Assembly: GCF_000025345.1 (NCBI RefSeq)
Contig: NC_013757.1
Span: 744,001 to 808,000 of the forward strand
Source: Geodermatophilus obscurus DSM 43160
Lineage (GTDB): Bacteria; Actinomycetota; Actinomycetes; Mycobacteriales; Geodermatophilaceae
Direction of reading: 5' to 3'
Length of the DNA stretch: 64,000 nt
Positions 25,341 to 33,880 of the stretch are shown here, piece after piece (the first letter of the stretch is position 1; each line of letters starts with the position of its first letter). Position numbers and translations under genes: made by a program. The notes under the pieces were generated by a model. The model worked only from the letters and a program-made list of their open reading frames with translations. It ran no database searches and was not told the DNA's origin.

Positions 25341-25529
25341 TCAGTCCTGGCTTCTGGGCTGATGGACGTGGGTGGTTGCCGTCGCACCGGGTGCGTGCCG
25401 TCGAGGATCAGCCGCCGCGCTCCTGAGTATCTGGCGGGTTTCCCGGATGTTCTGAAGGTTCCGCGCCTTTCGGGCATCGCTGTGCTTGGGGGGCCGCCAG
25501 AGGTCCCGCTCTGTTTCGTCGTCCGTCAC
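25341..25529 (-). CDS. small basic hypothetical protein
   Basis: 62 residues from the GTG at 25529, beginning 5 bp past the stop of the 34-residue gene. Charged and Arg-rich (TDDETERDLWRPPKHSDARK). No ribosome-binding site is obvious, so the call rests on protein-like composition and operon position. Confidence 0.35.
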   Translation of the reverse strand: MTDDETERDLWRPPKHSDARKARNLQNIRETRQILRSAAADPRRHAPGATATTHVHQPRSQD

Positions 25530-25534
25530 TACGT

Positions 25535-25639
25535 TCAGGTCAGGTGCTGGCAGGCGACGTAGCCCAGGCCGCCGACGAAGACGGCGATGCCGGTCCAAAG
25601 GACTGTCGTGGCAGCAGCATCCTTGAGGCGCTCGATCAT
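25535..25639 (-). CDS. 34-residue single-helix membrane protein
   Basis: The ATG at 25639 overlaps the stop of the upstream wHTH gene (ATGA). The product is a short charged start (IERLKDAAA) and one helix (TTVLWTGIAVFVGGLGYVAC). The overlap and clean helix make this a credible small gene, possibly a small membrane regulator of the element. Confidence 0.55.
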   Translation of the reverse strand: MIERLKDAAATTVLWTGIAVFVGGLGYVACQHLT

Positions 25640-25863
25640 CGCCCTGCCGCCTGCTTGCCGAGGTCGGTGAGGACCCACACCGCCGAGCCGCCGCGCTTGT
25701 TGCCGTTGCGCTCGATCAGCCCGGCCTTCTCGAGCTCCCGCCGACGCGGGCGCTCGGTCGAGCCGTCCAGCTGAAGGTTCTGCTGGATTTCGAGGCGCTG
25801 CGCCCGCTGGTGTAGCGGGCGATGGACGTTTCGGAACTCATATGTTGCCCACGCACCGATCAC
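25636..25863 (-). CDS. winged-helix DNA-binding protein
   Basis: 75 residues from the start at 25863. The C-terminal 50 residues fit a winged helix: recognition helix region L-D-G-S-T-E-R-P-R-R-R-E-L-E-K-A-G-L-I-E-R, then the wing NGNKRGGSAVWVLTDLGKQA. Such short proteins are common in actinophages and integrative elements, where they read as excision or replication regulators. Followed by the coupled 34-residue membrane gene. Confidence 0.6.
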   Translation of the reverse strand: MIGAWATYEFRNVHRPLHQRAQRLEIQQNLQLDGSTERPRRRELEKAGLIERNGNKRGGSAVWVLTDLGKQAAGR

Positions 25864-26306
25864 GATGCTTCGGCTGCCGGCTTATCGGTACCGAGCAGTG
25901 CCGCGGCCTCGATCCGACGCTCATCAGCGTCGTTCGACCACCCCGAGGGTGTCCTGCTTCACCGTCTGATGCCGGTCGGTGATGACGACGTGTGCCCACG
26001 CGAGGTGCTCAGCTCGCACCTCGCGAGGGCATACAGCACGCCGAGCAGCTGTGTGAGAGCCGCCTGCCTCAGTGATGCGGAACGGCTCCGGGCCCGGCCC
26101 GTCCGGCGTGACCGTGGCCACCGAGGTAGGCGCCGGGCCGCCGTCCTCGGCCCAGCGGGATGACGTCGAGACGAGGCAGCGCCAGCCCGAAGACCACGAG
26201 CACGGCGAGAGCGGGTGAGTCGCTCGTCGCTGAACGCTGTGCTCCTCCGGCTGAGCCAGGTCGCGGTGTCCTCCCCGTACCGCCGACCCGGTGAGGCCTC
26301 GAGATA
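25864..26306 (-). other. ~440 bp of decayed sequence
   Basis: No intact gene. On the minus strand a hydrophobic segment (SPALAVLVVFGLALPRLDVI) near 26200 and a soluble tail (EHLAWAHVVITDRHQTVKQD) ending at 25924 lie in different frames, so a small membrane protein gene may have been broken here. Confidence 0.35.
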
Positions 26307-26684
26307 TCAGGCCCCGGCGCCCGCCCCTGCCAGCCGGTCGGCGATGACGTCGATGTCGTCGATGGAACCGTTCGCGACCCCGGTCACCAGGTCGACGGCG
26401 TCGCGCTGGGCGAGCGTCGCCGGCTCCCCGTTCACGTCGAGGAACACGGCGGTCGCCGCCCAGGCCAGCTGCTGGTTGCCGGCGGCGAGCGGATTGGTGC
26501 GCAGCAGCGCGTGCAGCAGCGCAGCCGCCTTCCTGTGCACGGTCGCGTAGCTCTCCTGGCCGTGGACCACAGCCTGCGGTCGGGTGGCGGCCGAGCCCAT
26601 CAGACCGGGGTTGCGCACGGTCGGCGGGGAGCCGATGGCCGCCTCGGCGATTCGGAACAGGTCGCCCGGGTCGAGGTAGTTCAC
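26307..26684 (-). CDS. Doc/Fic-family protein with degenerate catalytic motif
   Basis: 125 residues from a GTG at 26684, overlapping the antitoxin stop. The fold pattern is that of death-on-curing proteins: MNYLDPGDLFRIAEAAIG, then P-G-L-M-G-S-A-A-T-R-P-Q and LHALLRTNPLAAGNQQLAWA, ending F-L-D-V-N-G. Doc toxins transfer a phosphate or nucleotide to a translation target using the H-x-F-x-(D/E)-x-N-K-x-x motif. Here that segment (residues 64-72) is N-P-L-A-A-G-N-Q-Q, so the catalytic His, the acidic residue and the Lys are all replaced. It is probably inactive as an enzyme. Confidence 0.8.
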   Translation of the reverse strand: MNYLDPGDLFRIAEAAIGSPPTVRNPGLMGSAATRPQAVVHGQESYATVHRKAAALLHALLRTNPLAAGNQQLAWAATAVFLDVNGEPATLAQRDAVDLVTGVANGSIDDIDVIADRLAGAGAGA

Positions 26685-26878
26685 CGCCCCGCCAACTCGC
26701 GCAGGGCCTCGGCGTACCGCTGCACCACGCGCTCGGTGGCGGCCTGGACCCGGACGCGCTGCGCGGAACGGGCCGTGTACTCACGCACCGCGTCGGCGGC
26801 CACGTCCTCCGCCGGACGGTGCTCCGCCCGGGCCTGGGCCTGCAGGGCCGCGAGGTCGGCGTCGGTCAGCTGCACCAT
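26681..26878 (-). CDS. antitoxin of the Doc pair
   Basis: 65 residues from the ATG at 26878. V-Q-L-T-D-A-D-L-A-A-L-Q-A-Q-A-R-A-E-H-R-P-A-E-D has the ribbon-helix-helix style of small antitoxins. The C-terminal helix (RVVQRYAEALRELAGR) would cover the Doc pocket. Its stop overlaps the toxin start, the usual order for phd/doc-type modules. Confidence 0.75.
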   Translation of the reverse strand: MVQLTDADLAALQAQARAEHRPAEDVAADAVREYTARSAQRVRVQAATERVVQRYAEALRELAGR

Positions 26879-26998
26879 CACCGCCGTCCGCCGCGGGTGA
26901 CCGTCATCCCCACGGGGGAGGCGCTCCTGTACTCCGGTGCCGGCCCAGTCCGGTGGGCGCTCGGTCCTCATGCCCTTCACTCCGTCCGCAGAGCCGGG

Positions 26999-27748
26999 TC
27001 AGATGCCGCCGTCGACGTCGATGGTCGCGCCGGTCAGGTAGGTGGACAGGTCGCTGGCCAGGAACACCACCGCCCCGGCCACCTCGTCCGGAGAACCGCG
27101 CCGGCCCAGTGCCGAGAGGCCTCCGGTGCGCGCTGCGATGGCGGTGCGCGCCTCGGGGGGCGCGTTCTGCTCCTCGCCGGTGTCGATCACCCCGGGGGCC
27201 ACCACGTTGACCCGGATGCCGCGCGGACCCAGCTCTTTGGCCAGGGAGCGGGTCAACCCCACCAGCCCCGCCTTGGTGGCGGTGTAGTGGCCCGACGCCG
27301 GCATGCCCGCACGGGCCGCACGGGAGCCGATGTTCACGATCGACGCCCCGGGTCCCATGAGTGGCAGAGCCTTCTGGGTCACCAGAAAGGCGCCGGTGAG
27401 GTTGGTGTCCATGACGCGCTGCCACTCGGCCAGCGGGAGTTGCGCGATGGGGGCCCTGCTGGTCACGCCCGCGTTGTTCACCACGACGTCCAGGGCGCCG
27501 AAGCGCTCGCGGCACTCCTCGGTGAGCTCCTCCACCGCGTCTGGTGCTGTCACGTCGGCCGGCATCAGACGGTGGTCGCCGCCGATCTGTTCCAGCTCCT
27601 TGTCCAGGCTGTCCACCGCTTCGCCACCGTTGCGGTAGCAGGCCATGACGGTGGCCCCGTGCCGAGCCAATCCCAGGGTGATCGCCCGTCCGATACCGCG
27701 GGATCCGCCGGTCACGAGCGCGTACTTGCCAGTGAGTTCTACGACCAT
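26999..27748 (-). CDS. short-chain dehydrogenase/reductase (FabG-like)
   Basis: 249 residues, the full length of a classical SDR. It shows the nucleotide-binding T-G-G-S-R-G-I-G (residues 13-20), the N-N-A-G strand, the catalytic Ser (NIGS), Y-x3-K (GHYTATKAG), and the ending TGATIDVDGGI. Closest in style to 3-oxoacyl-ACP reductases or related alcohol dehydrogenases with NADP(H). It has no fatty-acid synthesis neighbours, so a specialised ketone or alcohol substrate is likely. Monocistronic. Confidence 0.88.
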   Translation of the reverse strand: MVVELTGKYALVTGGSRGIGRAITLGLARHGATVMACYRNGGEAVDSLDKELEQIGGDHRLMPADVTAPDAVEELTEECRERFGALDVVVNNAGVTSRAPIAQLPLAEWQRVMDTNLTGAFLVTQKALPLMGPGASIVNIGSRAARAGMPASGHYTATKAGLVGLTRSLAKELGPRGIRVNVVAPGVIDTGEEQNAPPEARTAIAARTGGLSALGRRGSPDEVAGAVVFLASDLSTYLTGATIDVDGGI

Positions 27749-28040
27749 GTGTGCCCGCCTCGTAGCGATGGCTTGGTCGGCGACGCGTGTCTCGGTCGCC
27801 GCGGACCCTACGTAGCGGCTTCGGCGTGTCGGGAGCGCTTGCTCCGCGCATGGGGCGGTTCACCAAAAGTTCACGTCCGCGGTCGTCTCCCTGGGCGGTG
27901 GACCCGGACGGTGGTCGGCGTCCCCGGACGGAGCCTGCGCGCCCAGGTGCGGTGGTGACGCGCTCGACCTCAGCGTCGGACCACAAACGGCAAGAACTCG
28001 CTCAACGCGGCGGCGAGCGGAACCTGCCGCCGCTCGCCGT

Positions 28041-28905
28041 CCCTAGCCCGGGGCTTTCATCGCGCGTGATCGGTTGAGGCGTTCCGGCAATACGGAAGGT
28101 GATCCTGACCTGCAAGGATCGGGTTGTCTAGGACCTGATCAGCGCGAGGGCGGGAGCACCTTTCTGGTGAAGCAGCGTAGTGGGCCGTACCCGGCCCTGG
28201 CAGTCGACGGGCAGGGCTCGAGCGTCGTGCCGAACGCCGGCGCGGTACTGCTGGTGCAGACCGCGCAGACCGTCGGCCTGGTCAGTGCTCTGTCCGACGC
28301 GCTCGGGCCGTGGCGGCGACCGACCGCGCTGCACGATCCGGGCAAGGTGCAGCCCGATCTCGCAGTCAGCCTCGCGGTCGGCGGAGAGTGCCTGGCCGAT
28401 GTGGCGCAGCTGCGCGGCGCCCCGGAGGTCTTCGGACTGGTCGCCTCAGATCCGACGGTGACCCGGCTGATCGACGCACTGGCCGCCGACGCCCCGGCCG
28501 CGCTGGCCGCCGACCTGGTCGCCTGGATGCAAACCCTGGCCCTGACCGGCACCGCCGCCCGATGCTGGGAACCCAAGCGCCTGCGACTGCTCTCGATCCC
28601 GGCCCGGCACGCCCGCACCGGCCGCCGCCGGCTGCTGCACCTGGCCGCCACCGCACCGTTCACCGCGCTCGCCCTGCAGGCCCTCGACGCCCTCGCCCGG
28701 CGGAGCGGGCCAGCCGCGGCCCCGGCGCCGGGCTGACAGCCGGGCTCCCCGTCCCCACTCCAGCAATGCCCGGACCGTGGAACCGGCGCCCACCCGAGCG
28801 ACCTCGGCCGATCTGTCACACCCAGATGCGATTCTCACGGCCACGCGGGACAAGAACCCCGACGGTCATCGAGATGATTATGACCGTGAAAGATCCGGGC
28901 TAGGG
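28041..28905 (+). mobile_element. internally deleted IS1380-family element
   Basis: The ends carry matching inverted repeats: CCCTAGCCCGGGGCTTTCA at 28041-28059 and its inverse (with GAT for CCC at the centre) at 28887-28905. Between them only the first ~110 and last ~75 residues of the transposase remain. At 865 bp it is about half the usual size. It could only move if supplied with transposase from another copy. Confidence 0.75.
28167..28736 (+). pseudogene. IS1380 transposase with in-frame internal deletion
   Basis: The GTG at 28167 opens a typical IS1380 start (VKQRSGPYPALAVDGQGSSV ... GAVLLVQTAQTVGL). It goes through LADVAQLRGAPEVFGLVASD, then jumps near residue 115 to the C-terminal motif WMQTLALTGTAARCWEPKRL R-L-L-S-I. 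The central DDE catalytic core is gone, although the frame is maintained to a stop at 28736. The product cannot transpose DNA. Confidence 0.8.
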
Positions 28906-28985
28906 CGACGGCAGCCAGAGTGAGGACGGCGATTCTCATTGATCCTCCGGTGAGTCTTGTGCCCTGAGGAAAGCCCTCAGGGTCA

Positions 28986-29034
28986 GGAGCGTGCCACGCA
29001 GCCCCTTGGAGCGAGGAGCGTGCCGTGCAGCCCC
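28986..29034 (+). repeat. short imperfect tandem repeat
   Basis: GGAGCGTGCCACGCAGCCCC at 28986-29005 is repeated at 29015-29034 with two changes (period 29 bp). Confidence 0.5.
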
Positions 29035-29125
29035 TGGGAGGAGGGACCGCTACCCGGGAGGGGTAGTGATCGGCGAGCTCCCCATGGCGGTCACCATGTG
29101 GTGGGACCTCAGTTACCGTCTGGTC

Positions 29126-29602
29126 ATGGTCGCAACCCCCGACGTTCTCGTTCCCCGCTGGCGGCGTCTGGACGCAGCGATGAAGCGGGTGCGGGCTGCC
29201 TCTCCGACGTCGGAGACGGAGACCCCTGATGCGGTGGTTGCGGTGCTCCACACGATGTACGACCTCTGGGAGGTCTTGAGAAGGGAGATCGGTAAGGCCA
29301 AGCGGGTCCAGTGCGCGGCCAAGGGTGAAGGCGGTCAGACAGCCGTTGCCCTGACGTTCGCGCGGGGAGCCGTGACGCACGACCTCGTGGAGTTCGCCAA
29401 GAACGCCGGTTTCGGGCTCCAGCCCTTCGGCGCAAGCTCATTCGGTGGAGGCTGGTACTGGCGGGCCCACGAAGACATCCGCCCGAACTACAAGGTCAAG
29501 AGCGACTGGTACCGCGACCGCGTCAAGGGCCGGGCGGTCCTGGAGCCCTTAGAAGCCGCGTATCGCTGGTACAGGGACCGTAAGGAGATTTCCCGACCCT
29601 AG
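29126..29602 (+). CDS. hypothetical protein
   Basis: 158 residues from the ATG at 29126; an ATG at 29084 in frame is possible. The first half is helical (PRWRRLDAAMKRVRAASPTS, then VVAVLHTMYDLWEVLRREIG), the second mixed with a Gly/Trp-rich turn (FGGGWYWRAHEDIRPNYKVK) and a C-terminal helix. Coding character is good; no domain recognised. Confidence 0.55.
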   Translation: MVATPDVLVPRWRRLDAAMKRVRAASPTSETETPDAVVAVLHTMYDLWEVLRREIGKAKRVQCAAKGEGGQTAVALTFARGAVTHDLVEFAKNAGFGLQPFGASSFGGGWYWRAHEDIRPNYKVKSDWYRDRVKGRAVLEPLEAAYRWYRDRKEISRP

Positions 29603-30247
29603 TGGCCCATGCTCGGGTAACGCTCTGGTCACGGGCGCACATAAAGGTCAGCTAGCTTGACGCCCTCGTCGTGCCGTGGGCCCTCGCCGCAGCCCGCAAG
29701 AGCATGTAGCTGTAGCGCCTCAGGCGCCCGCGCACCGGTCAGGTGGTCGAGCTCAAGAAGTCGCGCCGCCAAGCCGCCGCCGATCAGGGGTAGGCCGCCG
29801 GCGAGGAGCCCGCCGCCGCAGCTGAAGGGCAGGGTGCCCGGCTGCGCTTCGGGACGCGCGCCCACGCCGGACGGTGAGTCTTCGACCTCGCCAACGGGGG
29901 CCGCGGCACGTGGCCCGGCCGGGCACGGAGGTCACCCTGGCACGACTTGGCGACCCGGCCGGCGGCTGTCCACAGGCCCTGTCGGCCGCCGCTTGGTGCT
30001 GGAGCACCGTGGCCAGCGGCGTGGGCGGGCGCCCGCCTTGCGCCCGACCTGGTCGACCGACACCCGTCGGTGCATCAGTTCAGAGCCTCCACTGAGCCCG
30101 GCGCTCGACACCGGCCACTGAGGGCCGGTGCTCGCCGCTCCGTTGGATGGCCTCCCTGACTAGGTGGCTGTGAATTCGTGAGAGTGGGCACGGTGCTTCG
30201 GGGTCGGCGCCGCGAGGAATCCGTCGCCGGGACGTACTCTGCCCCGG
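29603..30247. other. 645 bp without a confident gene
   Basis: Short frames only. A minus-strand frame at 29865-29629 ends ALAGCGEGPRHDEGVKLADL, but its N-terminal half is low-complexity, so I do not call it. Confidence 0.4.
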
Positions 30248-30991
30248 TCAGCCGACGCCGAGGGCCCGCTCCACGAGGTGCTTGAGCACCCGATCGGTCT
30301 TGGACTCCGGGGCCGTGTCGACGGTGAGACCGAGGGAGTCGACGTAGTCGACCAACGCCGACTGTCTCGACTCCGCGTCGGCCAGCTGCTTGGTGACGGT
30401 CGACAGCTCGAGGAAATCCAGGTGGTCGACCGTCCACCGTTCGGCTCGGACGTCCAGGTCGCCGGGCGCCTTCTCGACGGTGTCCCATCGCGTCGCCGTC
30501 ACCGGCGGCAGCACGGTGAGGGTCCCGAGGTTGATCCCGATCGGGGAGCAGTCCCGCAGAAAGGCCTCCTGCGACTCGGTGAACAGGCTCGTGGCCGGCC
30601 GCCGTCCGTGGCCGGCATCGACCACGACGTCGTCGGGGCGGTCGGCGGTGTTCGAGATGGCGAGGACCCGTCGTCCAGCGGACCAGTCGGCCTCGACCTT
30701 GAGCTCCCAGTCCTCTCCTTCCTCGGCCTCGAGCCAGTCGTCGGTGAGCTGCGACCGCCGGCCTGGGCGCAGCTTGATCGTGCTGTCGTCCCTCCTGTCC
30801 GGCCTGTGCCGGGCCCGCAGGATCGCTCCCGCATCCTTCAACGGGGTGGCGGCAGACACGCCCCTGGCGACGTCCTCACAGAAGTAGATCCGCCACGGCT
30901 GTTCTGCTGGCGGTAGCTCGAGCCTCTCCACGACTGACGTCGCCTGGTCGCCGCTGAGATTCACCTTGATCTCGACCCGGTCGAGTCGCAT
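30248..30991 (-). CDS. CYTH-like (triphosphate tunnel fold) protein
   Basis: 247 residues from the ATG at 30991. The N-terminus V-E-I-K-V-N-L recalls the E-x-E-x-K opening strand of CYTH domains. It is followed by I-Y-F-C-E-D, then I-L-R-A-R-H-R-P-D-R-R-D-D-S-T-I-K-L-R-P, which gives the R-x-R and T-I-K-L-R strands lining the tunnel, and later DHLDFLELSTVTKQLADAES. CYTH proteins hydrolyse or cyclise triphosphates with a divalent metal. Only one Glu of the first motif is kept, so the activity is uncertain. Single gene. Confidence 0.5.
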   Translation of the reverse strand: MRLDRVEIKVNLSGDQATSVVERLELPPAEQPWRIYFCEDVARGVSAATPLKDAGAILRARHRPDRRDDSTIKLRPGRRSQLTDDWLEAEEGEDWELKVEADWSAGRRVLAISNTADRPDDVVVDAGHGRRPATSLFTESQEAFLRDCSPIGINLGTLTVLPPVTATRWDTVEKAPGDLDVRAERWTVDHLDFLELSTVTKQLADAESRQSALVDYVDSLGLTVDTAPESKTDRVLKHLVERALGVG

Positions 30992-31229
30992 GTGGCCCCC
31001 ATGCCATTCCGGGGCCGCCCGGGACCAGGCGCCAGACCTGGCCCCGGTGATGACGGCTCTTCCGCCCGGCACGTGCTGCGGGACGGTAGGCCCTGGTCGT
31101 CACGGGCGGGTCACCGTGCCGTCACCTGAGCAGCGATGGCGTTTCGTCCCATCGAGCAGGCGGATCGGACGCGTATCAGGTCCGGTCGGCCGGACCTCCC
31201 CTTCGTGAGCACCGACTGGGGAGGAACCC

Positions 31230-31829
31230 ATGACGACCCGCGACCCGTACGACCTCTGTTCCGCCACGCCCGCCGAGATCTTCGCGGCAGAAGTGTGCCT
31301 CTACGAGCTGTCCAAGGACGCCGAGGGCCAGCTCTCGCGCCCCGAAGGGCAGCAGCACGTCTGTCCGGAGGATGACTGCCGGACGCTCACGACCGACCAG
31401 GACCTCGAGCTCTCGCTGCGCCCCCACGACTGCGACTCGGACGTCGGCCGGCTGTTCGACGGCGAGCTGCGCAGCGTCGACCTGGCGACCGTGTACGTCG
31501 ATGGCGATGGGACCCGCCGCGGCATGCACACCGCGACCTTCTCGTGGCGCTGCCAGATCGGCCTCGTCCAGGGCACCCTGGCGGGGCTGACGAACGAGGG
31601 CACGCATCGCGCGCCGGTGTTCGACGAGTGCCAGAGGTGCGGCGAGACCGGGGTGATGGAGGGCCGGTTGTGCGGCCGGCTCGTGCGGTCCGCCGAACCG
31701 CGCCTGGCCGGTGCCCAGGTGGTCGCCGCCTACCGCCTGCGCTTCGACTCCTCGCGCGAGGGCGCGCTCGGCGGCGTACGGGGGACCCTCGAGGGCCTCG
31801 TGGTACGCACCTGCGAGCCGAGGTCCTGA
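31230..31829 (+). CDS. hypothetical protein with Cys pairs
   Basis: 199 residues from the ATG at 31230 with GGAGGA 6 bp upstream. The N-terminal half is acidic (FAAEVCLYELSKDAEGQLSR). Four cysteines are arranged C-Q-R-C...L-C-G-R and later R-T-C. A central beta-sheet-like segment reads LATVYVDGDGTRRGMHTATF. The regular alternation suggests a beta-sandwich. No family recognised. Confidence 0.6.
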   Translation: MTTRDPYDLCSATPAEIFAAEVCLYELSKDAEGQLSRPEGQQHVCPEDDCRTLTTDQDLELSLRPHDCDSDVGRLFDGELRSVDLATVYVDGDGTRRGMHTATFSWRCQIGLVQGTLAGLTNEGTHRAPVFDECQRCGETGVMEGRLCGRLVRSAEPRLAGAQVVAAYRLRFDSSREGALGGVRGTLEGLVVRTCEPRS

Positions 31830-31991
31830 GTCCCCCGGCGCCCCGTCAGGTCCGCGGCGAGCGCCCGGCGCGGACAGCATTCCGCCGGTCGGGTGACCGA
31901 GCCGCGACCACCGGGCGCTCGGTCTGTCCGGTGGACCGGGCCTGTGGATGCAGCCGGGTGGTGTCGCCTGCGACCTCTACGGTCCCGGGGT

Positions 31992-32507
31992 GTGACGGAG
32001 GATCCGGAGTCGGTGGCGCCTGCCGCGTCGGAGGCGCACCCGGTGGCGTTGCGGTGGGACGGGCCGCAGGGGCGGTACGAGCAGCTGGCGGGTGCCCGGC
32101 AGGAGGCCGCGCTGCTATACGCCCGGATGCGCGCCGGCTATCCGGCCGCGGAGTGGGTCGTCTACCGGTTCCTCGAGGCGTGGCGGGAGTACCTGCGGCT
32201 TTCGTTGGCCGGGCTCGTGGAGGACCTGCAGCCGTTGACCGAGGAGCCGTTCGAGCTCGGTCCCGGAGACGTCTTTGAGCAGTGGGCCGACCTGGCCTGG
32301 GTGCTGACGGACCTGTGGCCCGACACCTCCCGCGATGCGGTGACCACTTCGCGCGCGCTGACGCGCCTGCAGACGGCGTTCATCTCCGACCGCGTCGACG
32401 TCGCTGCCGTACACCGCGAGATGCTCACCGTGACGAACTTCTTCGGCGGCCTGGAAGCCCAGGTCCAGGCGCTGGTCGAGTTCCGGCAGGACCGCACTCA
32501 GGATTAG
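31992..32507 (+). CDS. all-helical hypothetical protein
   Basis: 171 residues from the GTG at 31992; the longer frame upstream looks non-coding. Mostly amphipathic helices: YEQLAGARQEAALLYARMRA, VVYRFLEAWREYLRLSLAGL, SRALTRLQTAFISDRVDVAA. No Cys, no membrane segment. Function unknown. Confidence 0.6.
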   Translation: MTEDPESVAPAASEAHPVALRWDGPQGRYEQLAGARQEAALLYARMRAGYPAAEWVVYRFLEAWREYLRLSLAGLVEDLQPLTEEPFELGPGDVFEQWADLAWVLTDLWPDTSRDAVTTSRALTRLQTAFISDRVDVAAVHREMLTVTNFFGGLEAQVQALVEFRQDRTQD

Positions 32508-32555
32508 CAGGCCGGCGACGGCGACACACCCCGCGCCGCCGCGATGTACGCGTGT

Positions 32556-33209
32556 CCTAACCGTGACTTTGACCTGGCGCTGGCGGCGGCGGTCCTGGCG
32601 GCCGACGGCGCGGTGCCGGCCGAGTCGGTGGGCCGGCTGGTGCTCCTCGGCGAGTTGGGGCTCGACGGCTCGGTGCGCGCCGTCCGCGGTGTGCTGCCGG
32701 CCGTCCTCGCTGCCGCTCGCGCCGGCCACCCGACCGTGGTGGTGCCGGCCGGCAACGCCGGGGAGGCCGCACTGGTCGAGGGGGTCGAGGTGCTGGCCGT
32801 CGGCACGCTCGCCGAGGTGGTCGCCCACCTCGCGGGCCGGACGCCGCTGCCTCGGCACACCCGCGGGTCCTTGCCGCCGGCGCCGCCCGGGCCCGACCTG
32901 GGCGACGTCGTCGGCCAGCCGATCGGCCGCCGGGCGGTGGAGGTCGCGGCCGCCGGCGGTCACCACCTGTTCCTCAGCGGACCGCCAGGTGCGGGCAAGA
33001 CGATGCTCGCCGAGCGGCTGCCCGGACTGCTGCCCGCCCTCGACGAGCAGGAGGCGCTCGAGGTCACCGCCATCCACTCGGTCGCCGGGACGCTGCCGCC
33101 GGACGCCCCGCTGGTGACCCGGCCGACGTTCGAGGCGCCGCACCACTCGGCCACGATGGCCGCCCTCGTCGGCGGCGGGTCGGGGCTGATCCGCCCCGGC
33201 GCGCTGTGC
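32556..33209 (+). pseudogene. YifB/ComM-type Mg-chelatase-like ATPase, internal fragment
   Basis: The frame joins the family at NRDFDLALAAAVLAADGAVP, about 95 residues into a normal protein. It continues through the loop domain, LGDVVGQPIGRRAVEVAAAG, the Walker A G-P-P-G-A-G-K-T, and TIHS-like AIHSVAGTLPPDAPLVTRPT, then stops matching at GGGSGLIRPGAL, just before Walker B. Both ends are lost. The intact gene normally sits near dprA in actinomycetes; this is a displaced relic, cut on the right by IS1380 DNA. Confidence 0.8.
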
Positions 33210-33347
33210 CGGGCCCAGGAATGCGACAGAGACCCGCACGCCCGTCGGCCGGTCGTGGCGAGACGTCCGGCGATGGAGAGCAGCGCATAGCTGGAGGCGT
33301 TTGGGTGCCACCACCGAGCGGCGTGCCGGGTCAGGGCGAGGGTCTGC
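33203..33347 (-). pseudogene. IS1380 transposase C-terminal relic
   Basis: The minus strand reads LALTRHAARWWHPNASSYAL then LSIAGRLATTGRRACGSLSH, a worn version of the IS1380 ending (ALTGHPARRWEPKRLR...LLSIAGRLARTGRR). It abuts the broken yifB fragment exactly, so this IS is the likely cause of that break. Confidence 0.55.
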
Positions 33348-33349
33348 CG

Positions 33350-33580
33350 GGCCGGATCCGGCCGCTGTCGGTCAAGCCTCCGCCGCGGATCCTGCTCATG
33401 GCCGCCAGTCCCTCCGAATTCGAGCCACTGGACGGCCGAGCGGAGTGGGACAAGGTTGCAGGGGCGCTCGATAACGTGCGGCAGGACGGCCTCGTGCAGC
33501 AGGTTGAGGCAGCGCTCATCGTCGGTCAGTCGGCGCCCGGCGGACGCCGGAGTACCGCACTGCCGTCGACTATGCGTTGA
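33350..33580 (+). pseudogene. CHAT-domain (caspase-like) N-terminal fragment
   Basis: The frame reads PPRILLMAASPSEFEPLDGR then AEWDKVAGALDNVRQDGLVQ. This is the opening strand-helix of CHAT domains (R-I-L-x2-A-A-S-P-S...L...A-E-W). The protease core and its His-Cys dyad are missing. Only ~45 residues are recognisable. Confidence 0.55.
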
Positions 33581-33880
33581 CGTGCGTAGGAACGGGGTGC
33601 GCGGCGTCTGGCGATCTCGATCCGCTGCTGTGAGCGTTGGAATCGACGAGCAGCGCTCGGTTGTGCTATCGCCTCGAGATCCGCCGTGGTAAGGCGGGTG
33701 CGCAGATTGGTTGGACAGTTGTAGCACCCGTCTCATGGATAGGTTCGGACGAGCCGCGTGCGTGGAGTGGTCCTTGCTGCTAGGCGCGTGACCTGGCACA
33801 CTTCTACCCAGGTTAGCGAGCGTCCAAAGTACCTAGCATTTTTCGCAGTCCTGGTGCCGAAATCTCGAGGGAGCGCGCCC

